Assembly: GCA_965218495.1 (NCBI GenBank)
Contig: OZ244626.1
Coordinates: 2,356,001-2,420,000 of the forward strand
Reading direction: 5' to 3'
DNA length: 64,000 nucleotides
Source of the DNA: G965218495 sp965218495
GTDB taxonomy: Bacteria > Bacteroidota > Rhodothermia > Rhodothermales > Bin80
Positions 26,606-35,936 of this stretch are shown piece after piece; position 1 is the stretch's first letter, and each line of letters opens with the position of its first letter. Made by a program: the position numbers and the translations under genes. Under the pieces are notes generated by a model. The model did no database searches. It had not been told where the DNA came from and saw nothing but the letters and a program-made list of their open reading frames with translations.

Positions 26606-27191
26606 CCTCAGGCACCGCCTGCTAGCGTGTATCCTGATTTTGCTCGCTGTCTCTGATACACTTGCCCAAGTGGATTCCACGGCGACCGACCGTCCGGCCC
26701 AATCTTTGCGGCGCGCTGTGATACCTGGCATGGGACAGCTTTATAATCGGCACTACCTCAAACTCCCGCTTGTTTACGCCGGTTTGGGCGCGTTTGCCGG
26801 CGGTGCCATTTTGGTGAACCGACGCTACTTGCTGTACAGGCACGCGTATCTGTATACGGCGCGAAAGAATGGCGATGGTACACACGTATTTCCAGAATAC
26901 GCAGCTGAATACTCGAAGCTACTTGGCCGCCTTGGCCTGGCGCTGGAAGAGAATCTGTCGTCACAGGAAGTCGCATCCCGCCGGGCGCGGCTTGAGCCGC
27001 AGATCCGTGCCCAACGGGACAACCTGCGCCGCAACCGTGACCTTTTGTACTTTGGCGTCGTCTTTTGGTATGGACTGTCCATCCTTGACGCATTCGTCAG
27101 TGCCCACCTGCTCGACTTTGACGTGAGCGATGATTTGGCACTTTCGTTGCTGGGCCCGCCGGGCACCATGACAATGCGCTGGACCTTTTGA
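26535..27191 (+). CDS. DUF5683 membrane protein
   Basis: Up to 218 residues. A basic N-terminus and signal-like helix (HRLLACILILLAVSDTLAQ) precede the DUF5683 core SLRRAVIPGMGQLYNRHYLK, PLVYAGLGAFAGGAILVNRR and a second hydrophobic stretch LLYFGVVFWYGLSILDAFVS. The family almost always follows parAB in Bacteroidota; its function is unknown. The start is unclear: no ATG or GTG lies in frame near the signal peptide, and the TTG at 26535 would overlap parB by about 70 bases. A non-standard start nearer 26590-26610 is possible. Confidence 0.8.
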   Translation: MNSTTTLPTISRGCWIFSWGREASLRHRLLACILILLAVSDTLAQVDSTATDRPAQSLRRAVIPGMGQLYNRHYLKLPLVYAGLGAFAGGAILVNRRYLLYRHAYLYTARKNGDGTHVFPEYAAEYSKLLGRLGLALEENLSSQEVASRRARLEPQIRAQRDNLRRNRDLLYFGVVFWYGLSILDAFVSAHLLDFDVSDDLALSLLGPPGTMTMRWTF

Positions 27192-27206
27192 GGCAAGTGG
27201 GGTAAT

Positions 27207-28352
27207 ATGGCACGAATAGTCTATGCCTTAAGTGGTCAGGGACGCGGACATTCTTCGCGCAGCCTTGCGATTTCAGCGGCGCTCCGCGCCCGCGGTCATG
27301 AGATTCTATTCTGCTGCGGTGGTACGGCCAAGGAGATCCTGGAGGCCAGGGGGGAGTCTGTGGTTGAAGTACCCCAGCTCAAGACTGTTTTGCGCAATAA
27401 CACTGTTCTGGCGGCCCCGACGTTGATCGCCAACTGGCCTTCAATCGCCAACTTGGATCGGATTGTTTCGAAGTTAGCAGGAAGACTGCGGGCGATTTCC
27501 CCTGAGCTAGTCATTACCGACTTTGAAGCCTTTTCATGGCGGGCCGCCGACCGGCTTAAAGTGCCTACAATTTCGTTCAACCACCAGCAGATCGTCACAG
27601 AAACGGTTTACGAGCTACCGCCAGAGCACTGGCTTGACGCGCAAGTCGCTAAGGCGATTATCAACATAATTGCGCCGAAGAGCCCTGCGCAGCTGTTGCT
27701 GACATCATTCTTCTTCCCGCCGGTTAGGCGACCATGGCGCACGCACTTGGTCCCCCCCATCATCCGCAAGGAAGTCGAGGGACTCACTCCAACGCGTGGC
27801 GACCACACCCTGGTTTACTACAACCAACCCGAGGGTAACAAAACACTCCCTGGCCTGCTGCGCGAGGACGGACGCAGCTACATCGTCTACAACTTCCCGT
27901 TGCCGGCGGACCCGGAGCAGTTTCCGAATATTGTGTTCAAGCGCACCTCCATCACGGAATTCCTGAAGGATTTAGCCACCAGCCGGGCCGTGCTGTGCAC
28001 TGCGGGATTTACGCTCATCAGTGAAGCGCTCTACCTTAGAAAGCCGCTCCTCGCTGTCCCAAATCGTGGCATCTTTGAGCAAACCATCAACGGGCTTTTC
28101 CTGGAGCGGGAGGGTTTGGGCAAAGCAATCATCGGCCGTAGACTGACTGCGGCCGACCTTAATGACTTCCACCGGCAATTGGGCAGCTATGCTGCCAGAC
28201 TGCAAACGCGGCAGGTCAGCGGGAACATGGAGGCAGTTTCGCTGATTGAAGCTGTTCTGTCCCGTGCGGGGCCATCCGTCCATGCGTTTTCTTCACCCGT
28301 CCAGCACCCTTCCGCAGCGAACGGCGCCCATAAAGTGGCATCGTCCAAGTAG
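27207..28352 (+). CDS. MJ1255/VC2487-like glycosyltransferase
   Basis: 381 residues of GT-B fold. N-terminal half begins ARIVYALSGQGRGHSSRSLA with the glycine-rich donor loop and ISAALRARGHEILFCCGGTA. C-terminal half has TSRAVLCTAGFTLISEALYL and KPLLAVPNRGIFEQTINGLF, the nucleotide-sugar binding region typical of MurG-like and MJ1255-type enzymes. Sugar donor and acceptor are unknown. It lies 15 bases after DUF5683 with a GTGGGG ribosome site, and about 120 bases before the SPT-like gene, so glycolipid synthesis is a reasonable guess. The serine- and proline-rich tail is not conserved. Confidence 0.8.
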   Translation: MARIVYALSGQGRGHSSRSLAISAALRARGHEILFCCGGTAKEILEARGESVVEVPQLKTVLRNNTVLAAPTLIANWPSIANLDRIVSKLAGRLRAISPELVITDFEAFSWRAADRLKVPTISFNHQQIVTETVYELPPEHWLDAQVAKAIINIIAPKSPAQLLLTSFFFPPVRRPWRTHLVPPIIRKEVEGLTPTRGDHTLVYYNQPEGNKTLPGLLREDGRSYIVYNFPLPADPEQFPNIVFKRTSITEFLKDLATSRAVLCTAGFTLISEALYLRKPLLAVPNRGIFEQTINGLFLEREGLGKAIIGRRLTAADLNDFHRQLGSYAARLQTRQVSGNMEAVSLIEAVLSRAGPSVHAFSSPVQHPSAANGAHKVASSK

Positions 28353-28472
28353 TCTCAAACTGTACTTGAATGAACTCTCGTCACCGTATTGTTTCTTTGG
28401 GCCGATTTGGCTAATCTATCTAAGCTAGGACGATTGCGTTTGATGACTAGCTCCCAGGAGGCGATGCCGATC

Positions 28473-29729
28473 ATGCCAAATGAATCTCTCACATCGCGGG
28501 AGCCGTCCATCTTTGCCAAGACGCATGCCTTCTTGCAACCTGGCAGCTTCGTGGGCGATGTGATCGCATCGGGCCTGTACCCCTATTTTCGCGCCATCGA
28601 GCGCAATGAGGGAACACGGGCCATCGTGGATGGTCGGGAAGTCATCATGGCAGGCTCGAATAATTACCTCGGCCTGACGTCGGACCCAAGGGTAAAGGAG
28701 GCCGCCGAGTTAGCTATCAAGCAGTACGGCACCGGATGTACGGGAAGCCGCTTCCTGAATGGTACGCTGGACCTCCACCTTGAACTCGAAGAGCGTTTGG
28801 CCACCTTTATGGGGAAGCAGGCTTGCGTACTGTTCTCTACGGGCTACATGACCAACATGGGGGTCATCCAGGGGATCACGTCCAAAAACGACCTCATCTT
28901 TTCCGACAAGGACAACCACGCATGCATAGTCGCCGGCACGCAGGTCAGCCCTGCGGATACGTGGCGCTTTCGCCATGACGACATCAATCACTTGCGCCGC
29001 CTGTTGGAAAAGGCCGGGCAGGAGCGGCCTGAAGCCGACAAGCTGATTGTTACCGACGGCGTCTTTTCCATGAGCGGCTGCATTGCGCGCGTGCCCGAGC
29101 TGGTTGCGGTAGCAGCCGAGTTTAATGCGGCGCTTATGTTGGACGATGCGCATGCAGTGGGCGTGATTGGCCCTGGCGGGCGGGGATCTGCAGCCTACTT
29201 TGGCCTCTCGGACGAGGTACCGCTTACCACGGGCACGTTTTCAAAAAGCTTTTCGTCACTAGGCGGCTTCGCTGTAGGGGACCGCGATATCATTGAGTAT
29301 ATCCGCCACATGGCGAGCGTGCACATCTTTAGCGCTTCGATGCCACCATCTTGCGTGGCCGCGGTCCTGAAGTGCCTGGACATCCTGCAGGAAGAACCCT
29401 GGCGCTTGGAGCGGCTGTGGGAAATCTCTCACTACATGCGGGAAGGATTCAAGAATGCCGGCTTCAACGTGTGGACCAGCCAGGCACCCATAATCCCGGT
29501 GGTTATAGGCAATGAGATGAATACGGCCTTCCAATTCTGGAACGACCTGTTGGAAGAAGGCATCTTTGTTAATCCTGTCGTTCCGTGGCGTGGCGCCGTT
29601 GCTGGTGGACGCGCCATCATGCGCACCTCGTATATGGCCACCCATACCGACGAAGATCTGGATCATATTCTCGAGGCCTTTCGACGTGTAGGCCGGCGGC
29701 ACGGGGTGAACAGCAATGGCATGGTGTAA
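28473..29729 (+). CDS. serine palmitoyltransferase-like alpha-oxoamine synthase
   Basis: PLP enzyme that condenses an amino acid with an acyl-CoA or acyl-ACP. 418 residues from ATG 28473, which sits about 11 bases after AGGAGG; ATGs at 28443 and 28464 are alternatives. Motifs: IMAGSNNYLGLTSDPRVKEA, YGTGCTGSRFLNGTLDLHLE, VTDGVFSMSGCIARVPELV, MLDDAHAVGVIGPGGRG, and the PLP lysine in TGTFSKSFSSLGGFAVGDR. SPT, KBL and BioF share this fold. FSKSFSSLGGF and the long N-terminal arm favour SPT as found in sphingolipid-making Bacteroidota. The next gene (GNAT-like) fits that pathway. The assignment within the family is inferred. Confidence 0.82.
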   Translation: MPNESLTSREPSIFAKTHAFLQPGSFVGDVIASGLYPYFRAIERNEGTRAIVDGREVIMAGSNNYLGLTSDPRVKEAAELAIKQYGTGCTGSRFLNGTLDLHLELEERLATFMGKQACVLFSTGYMTNMGVIQGITSKNDLIFSDKDNHACIVAGTQVSPADTWRFRHDDINHLRRLLEKAGQERPEADKLIVTDGVFSMSGCIARVPELVAVAAEFNAALMLDDAHAVGVIGPGGRGSAAYFGLSDEVPLTTGTFSKSFSSLGGFAVGDRDIIEYIRHMASVHIFSASMPPSCVAAVLKCLDILQEEPWRLERLWEISHYMREGFKNAGFNVWTSQAPIIPVVIGNEMNTAFQFWNDLLEEGIFVNPVVPWRGAVAGGRAIMRTSYMATHTDEDLDHILEAFRRVGRRHGVNSNGMV

Positions 29730-29755
29730 CACCAATCCTATGCAGTCGCTCCGAA

Positions 29756-30901
29756 ATGGCTCTTATCTGTGAAGTAAAGAGTCGCCGCCATCTGCGACGC
29801 TTTGTTGACTTTCCCTACTCCTTCTATAAGGACCATCCGTATTGGGTGCCGCAGCTCCGCTCGGAGATTCGTCACACCCTAAACCGGAAGCAGAATGCCT
29901 TCTTCGAACACGGAGAGATGGCCTTGTTCCTTGCATTTGATGATGCCGGTCAGGTAGTCGGGCGTATCGCCAGCATTCGCAATGGAATGCACCTCAAGAC
30001 GCACGAGGACGGCGTGGGCTTCTTTGGGTTTTTCGAGTGTGAAGAGCGCTATGAAACCGCAGCGGCTCTATTTGAGGCGGCAGCAACCTGGGCAAGAGCT
30101 AAAGGCCTGCGTGCGTTGCGCGGGCCCACAAACCCCACGCTTAATGACCTCTCCGCGCTGCTGACAGGCGGATTCGACCGGATGCCGGCAATTCTTATGC
30201 CCTACAACCCTCCGTACTACGAGGAATTCCTGACGCGGTGGGGGTTTAAGCGGGTCATGAAGATCTGGGCCTACTACATCCATCACAAGCACGTCAGGGC
30301 TGATCGCATGGTTCGGGGCGCCGAGATCGTAAACCGACGCAACCCCGGGCTGAAACTTCGCCCCATGGACATGTCCAGGTACTACGAGGACGTCGAGATC
30401 ATGCGCTCAATCTGGAATGATGGATGGCAGCATAACTGGGGCTTTGTGCCGATCACCCAGAATGAGTTCCGGCAACTCGCAAAGAAGTTCAAGGATATCG
30501 TGGACCCGCGAATATGCTTTATCCTTGAAAAAGACGGAGAACCGGTAGCGTTTTCCGTCTCGCTGCCCAACATCAACCCGGCCCTCAAGAAGGTGCCGGA
30601 TGGTCGCTTATTTCCTTTCGGGCTTGCAAAGATCCTGTTGCACGACAAGTTCGGTGGCTTTAATGAGATCCGCATGCCGCTGATGGGCGTGAAGAAGGCT
30701 TACCATGGCCGCGCCTTCGACGTACTGCCAGTAATTGAAACCATACTGAAGGGCCCGGCCTACGGGTATGCGGCATGCGAAACAAGCTGGGTATTGGACT
30801 CCAATCATGTCTTGAAGAACCTTCTCACCTCCATAGGCACTATCGTTGACAAGCAGTACGCACTCTTCGAGAAGGACATCTCAAAGCAGGAGGCGGTTTA
30901 G
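29756..30901 (+). CDS. GNAT-like acyltransferase, possible ceramide synthase
   Basis: 381 residues from ATG 29756; an upstream open frame overlaps the SPT-like gene and is not used. Starts CEVKSRRHLRRFVDFPYSFY, KDHPYWVPQLRSEIRHTL, then a GNAT-like core (ALFLAFDDAGQVVGRIASI, FGFFECEERYETAAALFEAA, GLRALRGPTNPTLND), and a C-terminal half with WNDGWQHNWGFVPITQNEF and a second GNAT-like fold. Conserved next to SPT-type genes in several groups, and one bacterial ceramide synthase is a GNAT-like protein, so N-acylation of the sphingoid base is plausible. No direct proof from sequence. Confidence 0.65.
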   Translation: MALICEVKSRRHLRRFVDFPYSFYKDHPYWVPQLRSEIRHTLNRKQNAFFEHGEMALFLAFDDAGQVVGRIASIRNGMHLKTHEDGVGFFGFFECEERYETAAALFEAAATWARAKGLRALRGPTNPTLNDLSALLTGGFDRMPAILMPYNPPYYEEFLTRWGFKRVMKIWAYYIHHKHVRADRMVRGAEIVNRRNPGLKLRPMDMSRYYEDVEIMRSIWNDGWQHNWGFVPITQNEFRQLAKKFKDIVDPRICFILEKDGEPVAFSVSLPNINPALKKVPDGRLFPFGLAKILLHDKFGGFNEIRMPLMGVKKAYHGRAFDVLPVIETILKGPAYGYAACETSWVLDSNHVLKNLLTSIGTIVDKQYALFEKDISKQEAV

Positions 30902-30959
30902 GCACTCACCCCGCAGCCGGTAACGAGTCGCCCCGGGTTGTGGGCCGAGTCCGGTGCCG

Positions 30960-31562
30960 CTACAACCCCAACTGGCGAAGAAAGCTGGACAACACCTCCG
31001 GCTCAAGTAGTATCGTCAGAATAACGCCGCCTAGCGCGCCGCCTAGGTGTCCTGTATGTGCAATGCCTGGCAGCTTGCCCTTGTTTATGGCCCACAGCGA
31101 GCCGGTAACAAAGAGCGCAGCAAATGCGATCGAGGGCAGGGGCAACACACCGAAAAAATAGATCAGCTCGAAGGGCCTGAAAAGGCAAAACCCAAAGACA
31201 ACTCCCACGATGGCACCCGAAGCACCGACCGCAGCGTATCCCGTGTCGTCACGGTGGCACAAATACGTAACGGCGCTGCACGCAACCAGTGAACCGCCGT
31301 ACAAACCCAAAAAATCGGCGCCCCCCATCCAAGATTCCAAGGGAGGGCCGAAGAAATAGAGCGTAAAGAGATTAACAAAAAGATGCCAGAACCCGTTGTG
31401 CACGAAGGCACTGGACACCCACCGGTACAGCTGTGACCGCTGAGCTGGGATGAATTTCAACCGATCCACCAAGGAGCGGTCAACCCACAACGCAGTGATG
31501 CTCACCAGGGCAATGGTGACCAAGAGGATCAGCGTAATGGGCGCAGCCAAAAAATCAATCAT
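30960..31562 (-). CDS. rhomboid family intramembrane serine protease
   Basis: 200 residues with about six membrane helices. Rhomboid marks: RWVSSAFVHNGFWHLFVNLF (His/Asn of the oxyanion region), the catalytic serine in VGASGAIVGVVFG, and the catalytic histidine in IAHTGHLGGALGGVI. Cleaves transmembrane substrates within the inner membrane. Its start overlaps the purQ stop by four bases, so it is translated with purQ; convergent with the GNAT-like gene. The position next to a purine gene gives no clue to its substrate. Confidence 0.93.
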   Translation of the reverse strand: MIDFLAAPITLILLVTIALVSITALWVDRSLVDRLKFIPAQRSQLYRWVSSAFVHNGFWHLFVNLFTLYFFGPPLESWMGGADFLGLYGGSLVACSAVTYLCHRDDTGYAAVGASGAIVGVVFGFCLFRPFELIYFFGVLPLPSIAFAALFVTGSLWAINKGKLPGIAHTGHLGGALGGVILTILLEPEVLSSFLRQLGL

Positions 31563-32272
31563 TCGACTGGAATAGCAAGCTGTCGCATGGAATGCGCCAT
31601 CAGGCTACGGAAGATGAGTAGCCCATCCGCACCGCCAACCTCCGATTCAGCGCAACGCTCTGGATGGGGCATCATGCCCAGAACATTGCCCTCAAGGTTG
31701 ATGATGCCTGCGATGTGGCGGGCCGAGCCATTCGGATTGGCCCCTTGACTTGGCGTGCCCTTTTCGTCGCAGTAGCGAAATACGACCCGCTCTTCAGCTT
31801 CCAGTGCATCCAGCGTGTCTGCCGAAGCAAAATAGCTGCCTTCACCATGCGCTATGGGGACGCGGATCACCTGTCCGCGGCGCAGCGCGTTCGTGAACGC
31901 TGTATCACTGCTCTCCACGCGAAGATATACCCACTTGCAGACAAAGCGCAGACTCGCGTTTCGCAACAGGGCCCCGGGCAGCAGTCCGGCTTCGCACAAC
32001 ACCTGGAAACCGTTGCAGATGCCCAACACGAGGCCGCCGCCATGGGCAAACGTTACAATGCGCTCCATGATGGGTGAAAACCGTGCCACGGCCCCGGCGC
32101 GCAAGTAGTCGCCGTACGAAAACCCGCCAGGCACAATGACCAGATCTACGTCTCCGAGCTCCGTCTCCTTGTGCCAGATAAAACGCGCATTGAGCCCAAG
32201 GACGTGACGGACTACGTGATAAGCGTCATGGTCGCAGTTAGAACCCGGAAAGACGATGACGCCTACGTTCAC
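31559..32272 (-). CDS. purQ: phosphoribosylformylglycinamidine synthase, glutaminase subunit
   Basis: Supplies ammonia from glutamine to PurL for FGAM formation in purine synthesis. 237 residues. Class I amidotransferase signs: VGVIVFPGSNCDHDAYH, VPGGFSYGDYLRAGAVARF, the nucleophile Cys in LGICNGFQVLCEAGLLPG, and the His/Glu pair in MMPHPERCAESEVGG. A stand-alone PurQ implies a small PurL with PurS elsewhere. Lies four bases after yceI on the same strand and overlaps the rhomboid gene. Confidence 0.96.
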   Translation of the reverse strand: MNVGVIVFPGSNCDHDAYHVVRHVLGLNARFIWHKETELGDVDLVIVPGGFSYGDYLRAGAVARFSPIMERIVTFAHGGGLVLGICNGFQVLCEAGLLPGALLRNASLRFVCKWVYLRVESSDTAFTNALRRGQVIRVPIAHGEGSYFASADTLDALEAEERVVFRYCDEKGTPSQGANPNGSARHIAGIINLEGNVLGMMPHPERCAESEVGGADGLLIFRSLMAHSMRQLAIPVE

Positions 32273-32276
32273 CGAC

Positions 32277-32867
32277 CTAGGAGTCTTTGATGATCTCGAG
32301 CTCCAGAATAACCTCTATGTCGTGGCCCACTACAGCCCCGCCGGCTTCGGTAAGCCGGTTCCACATGAGGCCGAAATCTATCCGGTTGACTTTGGTACGC
32401 GCCTCAAAGCCGGCGCGCTCGGAATCGCCCATCGTCGCGGACCCGAGGTACTCAGCACTGAGCACGACCTCCTTGGTGACGTCGCGAATGGTCAGGTTTC
32501 CTACTATGTCAAACGTAGAACCTTCCAAATTCGTGACGCCCGTGCTTTCAAAGGTCATGGTTGGAAACGTCTCCGCAGAGAAAAAGTCGTCCGACCGCAA
32601 GTGATTGTCGCGACGGTCATTCCCGGTGTCAATGCTGACAACCTGGATCGTGACCGACGCTTGCAGCGACTGCAAGTCTTCCGGGTCCATGGTGATCGTG
32701 GCATCATATTCGCCAAATTCGCCACGCACGTTTGAGATGCCAAGGTGCCGCACCTTGAATCCTATCTTGGAGTGCGCCGAATCAATGGACCACGTGGCCG
32801 GCGCGTCGCCGCTGAAACCTGCAAGAAACAGTACTAACGCAATGGGAAGAACGAAACGGGACTTCAT
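32277..32867 (-). CDS. YceI family periplasmic lipid-binding protein
   Basis: 196 residues from the ATG at 32867, chosen for its signal peptide (MKSRFVLPIALVLFLAGFSG, cleavage near APA). Mature YceI lipocalin-like barrel: WSIDSAHSKIGFKVRHLGIS, VRGEFGEYDATITMDPEDL, VVSIDTGNDRRDNHLRSDDF, FPTMTFESTGV, and VNRIDFGLMWNRLTEAGGAV. The family binds isoprenoid or fatty-acid-like ligands in the periplasm. First gene of the run yceI-purQ-rhomboid. The substrate is unknown. Confidence 0.92.
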   Translation of the reverse strand: MKSRFVLPIALVLFLAGFSGDAPATWSIDSAHSKIGFKVRHLGISNVRGEFGEYDATITMDPEDLQSLQASVTIQVVSIDTGNDRRDNHLRSDDFFSAETFPTMTFESTGVTNLEGSTFDIVGNLTIRDVTKEVVLSAEYLGSATMGDSERAGFEARTKVNRIDFGLMWNRLTEAGGAVVGHDIEVILELEIIKDS

Positions 32868-33316
32868 GTCTTCAGGTAGGCTGGTGAATGGCGCACTGTA
32901 CCCGCTAGAGACCATTCTGTTCGACGTGGACTGTGGGCTACACAAGCGCAATGGATGCCGTCATTTCCGGGTCATCATCTGCGCGTCTTGCCTGGCGCTG
33001 GTGCGTCACAAGACTGTTGCTGCCGGCGCAGGCTAGCTGGTCTAGGCCAGTTTCACCGCCGTAACTCCCGCGCCACCGCACCCGACTAAACTCTTGTATG
33101 CTTGTGGAGGCCTCACGAGCAACAAGTGCAGGCATTGCCTGCCCTGCAAACGTACGATCGAGCGCATTGAAATTACCCGGGCAGACCTCACAGATGAGGT
33201 CACCCGGGGGGTGCCGATTCCCGCGGTCCAATAAGCTCAATGCCCAACGCCAGAAACAGAGCTAAGGCAATGATCGCTGTTACCTCCGCGCCTATAGGAG
33301 ATACCACGGCCTTTAC
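32868..33316. other. gene-free stretch
   Basis: About 450 bases between yceI and the beta-propeller gene. Short open frames exist on the minus strand but have no recognisable motif or good start; nothing else was identified. Confidence 0.4.
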
Positions 33317-34393
33317 CTACTCCGGCGCAACAAACCGGTAGACCTCGAGGTAGAGATTGGGCAACTGGCTCGATTCGTCCAGCTCCGGCTGTACCACGCG
33401 GTAAACCAATCCATACTTGCCGTAGTGGAATATATGTTTCACACCCAATTCCTCCGCGACAAAAAGCCCGTCCTTGGTGAATACCTGGTAGCCCCAACCT
33501 CTGTCCGAATCTTTGTACTGGATCATAAAGGTCTGGTCAGTGAGTTCAAAAATATCAGTCGTAAGCGTGCTGCTCCCGTGCAGATTGCCAAAGGCTTTCA
33601 TTAACGCCGCAGGATGAGTCGACTTCGGGTCTGGAAGATCCCTCGAGAGATCACGGAACCAGGAAGTTCGGTGTGAGATTCTGGCTACGATGGCGCCGTT
33701 TAGCGTCATCTTCAGCACGTGGGGTTCCACAGCTCCTGCGTAGAATATGTGCTCCTCATCAACAATTAGGCCACCCATAGCAAGCCTGCGGGCTGCTTTG
33801 GGATAATCGCTGGATGGCAAATCGATCTCATGGAGGGTCTTGCCACTGGAGCTCATGTATCTAAGGACCTGTTTATCTGGGTACCTATATATGCCAAAGA
33901 GATTGCCTTGGGCGTCGACATCCAGGAACCCCCGTTGCGCAATAAGGGAATAGTCCGGGTCGACATTTCCCAGGCATCTCCCTTCGGGCGTGAACCGGTA
34001 TCCCCAAGGACCCGCGTTGCTAAGGAAGATGGACTGATCCCCGACAAATACGGCGTGCACAGGCCGGACCTCAAACCCTGGATGGCAAAGAGATGGGTCA
34101 AGCAAGGCCAGGAGTTTCCCATCTGGATCAAACAGAAGGGCTTGACTCCCGAGCATATCGCCGACGAGCATACGTCCATCGGGAGCCACGTCCAGGCCCC
34201 ATATCCCTGCCATCAGCAAGCTATCCGGATGCACCGCATCCGGGTCGGCAAGTGTAATCGTCCTCACCCTCTGGAAGTGCGCCAGTTGGAGGGGATCATT
34301 GCGTTGAGCGCTTGCGGGATCTGCGAATGTGAGGCAGGAAACAAATGCCACGACAAGAGACACGAAACACCCGATTCCCGGCCAAGATGCCAT
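33317..34393 (-). CDS. exported 6-bladed beta-propeller (NHL-like) protein
   Basis: 358 residues from the ATG at 34393, chosen because it starts a clean signal peptide (MASWPGIGCFVSLVVAFVSC, cleavage near ASA). An ATG 13 codons upstream is possible. The mature part has repeated propeller phrases such as IWGLDVAPDGRMLVGDMLGS, LLFDPDGKLLALLD, FLDVDAQGNLFGIYRYPDKQ and GLIVDEEHIFYAG. Such proteins are widespread in Rhodothermota and Bacteroidota and occur in the periplasm or on the surface; the ligand is unknown. No co-directional partner is within 450 bases downstream; an IS256-type element lies upstream. Confidence 0.8.
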   Translation of the reverse strand: MASWPGIGCFVSLVVAFVSCLTFADPASAQRNDPLQLAHFQRVRTITLADPDAVHPDSLLMAGIWGLDVAPDGRMLVGDMLGSQALLFDPDGKLLALLDPSLCHPGFEVRPVHAVFVGDQSIFLSNAGPWGYRFTPEGRCLGNVDPDYSLIAQRGFLDVDAQGNLFGIYRYPDKQVLRYMSSSGKTLHEIDLPSSDYPKAARRLAMGGLIVDEEHIFYAGAVEPHVLKMTLNGAIVARISHRTSWFRDLSRDLPDPKSTHPAALMKAFGNLHGSSTLTTDIFELTDQTFMIQYKDSDRGWGYQVFTKDGLFVAEELGVKHIFHYGKYGLVYRVVQPELDESSQLPNLYLEVYRFVAPE

Positions 34394-34644
34394 GCGTTCG
34401 TGTGATTCAGTCAAGGTCAGTCGTACCTTCATGGCGCGCGAGGTTACTGGTCGCAATAGCCACCCTCCAGGTAAAAGCAGGCCCCTTCCTATGGAGAGCA
34501 CATGCTTCCCAGTCCCGTGCAACAAGCGTAGATACAGTCAGGATGTCCCTTTGGGCAGGCCGTCCAGGACGATCGTCGATCCTGATCATCGTCCTTCAGA
34601 CTGGCTTCTGTCGGGTGAAGGACTGGTACAAGCAGCTCCACGAT

Positions 34645-34652
34645 CTGGTTCT
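34645..34652 (+). repeat. IS256-element target duplication, left copy
   Basis: CTGGTTCT (shared run CTGGTTCTGG) lies directly outside the left inverted repeat and again directly outside the right one at 36989-36998. Eight or nine bases is usual for the family. Confidence 0.85.
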
Positions 34653-34667
34653 GGGATTGACCCATAT

Positions 34668-35936
34668 TTAGTTGGGAGGGGGATGTGCATAGGCGAATAC
34701 GGTCTGCTGCCTGCGGCGTTCCACCTCACGTGTAAGGGCTGCTTCCATCGCTCTCAGATGCACAGGCTCCAATATGCGACTTAGCCTGGACTCGTAGTGC
34801 TTGAAGATGGCAGCGAACCAGCGGTGCCGTTGGTTCGTGGAGCGCCATCGTTTTACGTTGCGCGTGCGATGAGTAATGACGCTATTGAGGTTCTCGATGA
34901 GGTTACTGGTCTTGAAGCTGCGCTGGAGGGTCTCATGCAGTGGTAGTCGGAGCACCGTAAGCGTTTCGTGCAGTCCTTCGCGCAGGCTGGCGGCCGCGCG
35001 CGGTTGCCCAGGCTGCAGGTCGTCGTGGATAGCAACAAGCGCTTTGCGCGCACGCTCATAGTCCGGCTGATCGTAGGCATCTTGAAGCCGGCCTTTTGCG
35101 CGCTCGGCTGTGCCCTTCTGCTTGGTGTGCTGCACCACGTTCTCGCGCTTGTGCCACTGACACCGCTGGATGACCGCGTGATCGCCAAACACATGCTGCA
35201 CCGCCTTGCGCAGCCCCTTGCTGCCGTCGATGATCACCAGGATCCCGCCGGCATAGGAGAACCCGCGCTGCACCAGGTTCTCCAGCAAAGCGGTCGCTTT
35301 GTCACTGTTCTCGGTGGTGCTTTCGATGTAGCCTAACACGTGCTTCTTGCCTGTACGGGTGACCCCCAGAGCGAGGATCATCTGCACACCCTTCAGGCAC
35401 TTGCCATCTATCAACAAGGCCACATACTTCTCCTGATCCAGCCGGCTGGACTCAAACTCCTCTAGTGCCTGCGTGGTAGTGGTCTCGAACATGCGAGCAA
35501 CGCTGCTCTGGCTCAGTCCCATACAGTCGGCAAACTCGCCGGCCACGTCCTTGTAGTCGCGCTGCGAGACCCCCGAGAGCAACAGTGCCGTGAGCTTCTC
35601 AAGCTGCTTGGGATCCCGCTGGTGCAGCAACTGGTAGGTCTTCAGCGGCACTTCCTTGCCCGTGTTGGTGTCACGCACCCGAGGAACCGATATCTGAATA
35701 CGCCCCGTACCGTAGACAATAGAGCCTGGATTGGTGCCCCAGCGCTGATAGCCGTTCTTGTTGACGGTGCCCCGCTTGCCACACAGCTGCGTCACTTCGG
35801 CCTCTATAGCCTGCATAGCCATCGCTTCATACCGCTCTGGGAGCTCGCGCAGGAGCTGGGCCAAGGCAAGCGGGTCGGTCGCAGCCAGACGCTGGCAGAG
35901 TGCGGCAATGGGTTCGTCGGAGGTCTGTGCTTTCAT
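34668..35936 (-). CDS. IS256 family transposase
   Basis: 422 residues, full length for Mutator-type transposases. DDE residues: Asp in VALLIDGKCLKGVQ, Asp in ILVIIDGSKGLRKAVQ, and Glu in TSNLIENLNSVITH, with the C/DxxH box in IQRCQWHKRENVVQ. The N-terminal part contains KRGTVNKNGYQRWG and RIQISVPRVRDT, the usual DNA-binding region. Its ATG overlaps the stop of the upstream paralogue (ATGA), which makes translation coupled. The gene seems intact and the element's ends are preserved, so it may be active. Confidence 0.95.
   Translation of the reverse strand: MKAQTSDEPIAALCQRLAATDPLALAQLLRELPERYEAMAMQAIEAEVTQLCGKRGTVNKNGYQRWGTNPGSIVYGTGRIQISVPRVRDTNTGKEVPLKTYQLLHQRDPKQLEKLTALLLSGVSQRDYKDVAGEFADCMGLSQSSVARMFETTTTQALEEFESSRLDQEKYVALLIDGKCLKGVQMILALGVTRTGKKHVLGYIESTTENSDKATALLENLVQRGFSYAGGILVIIDGSKGLRKAVQHVFGDHAVIQRCQWHKRENVVQHTKQKGTAERAKGRLQDAYDQPDYERARKALVAIHDDLQPGQPRAAASLREGLHETLTVLRLPLHETLQRSFKTSNLIENLNSVITHRTRNVKRWRSTNQRHRWFAAIFKHYESRLSRILEPVHLRAMEAALTREVERRRQQTVFAYAHPPPN

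Noticed and set aside
32938..33240. Minus-strand open frame of 100 codons upstream of yceI
   Set aside because: No good start, motif or family resemblance; left as gene-free.
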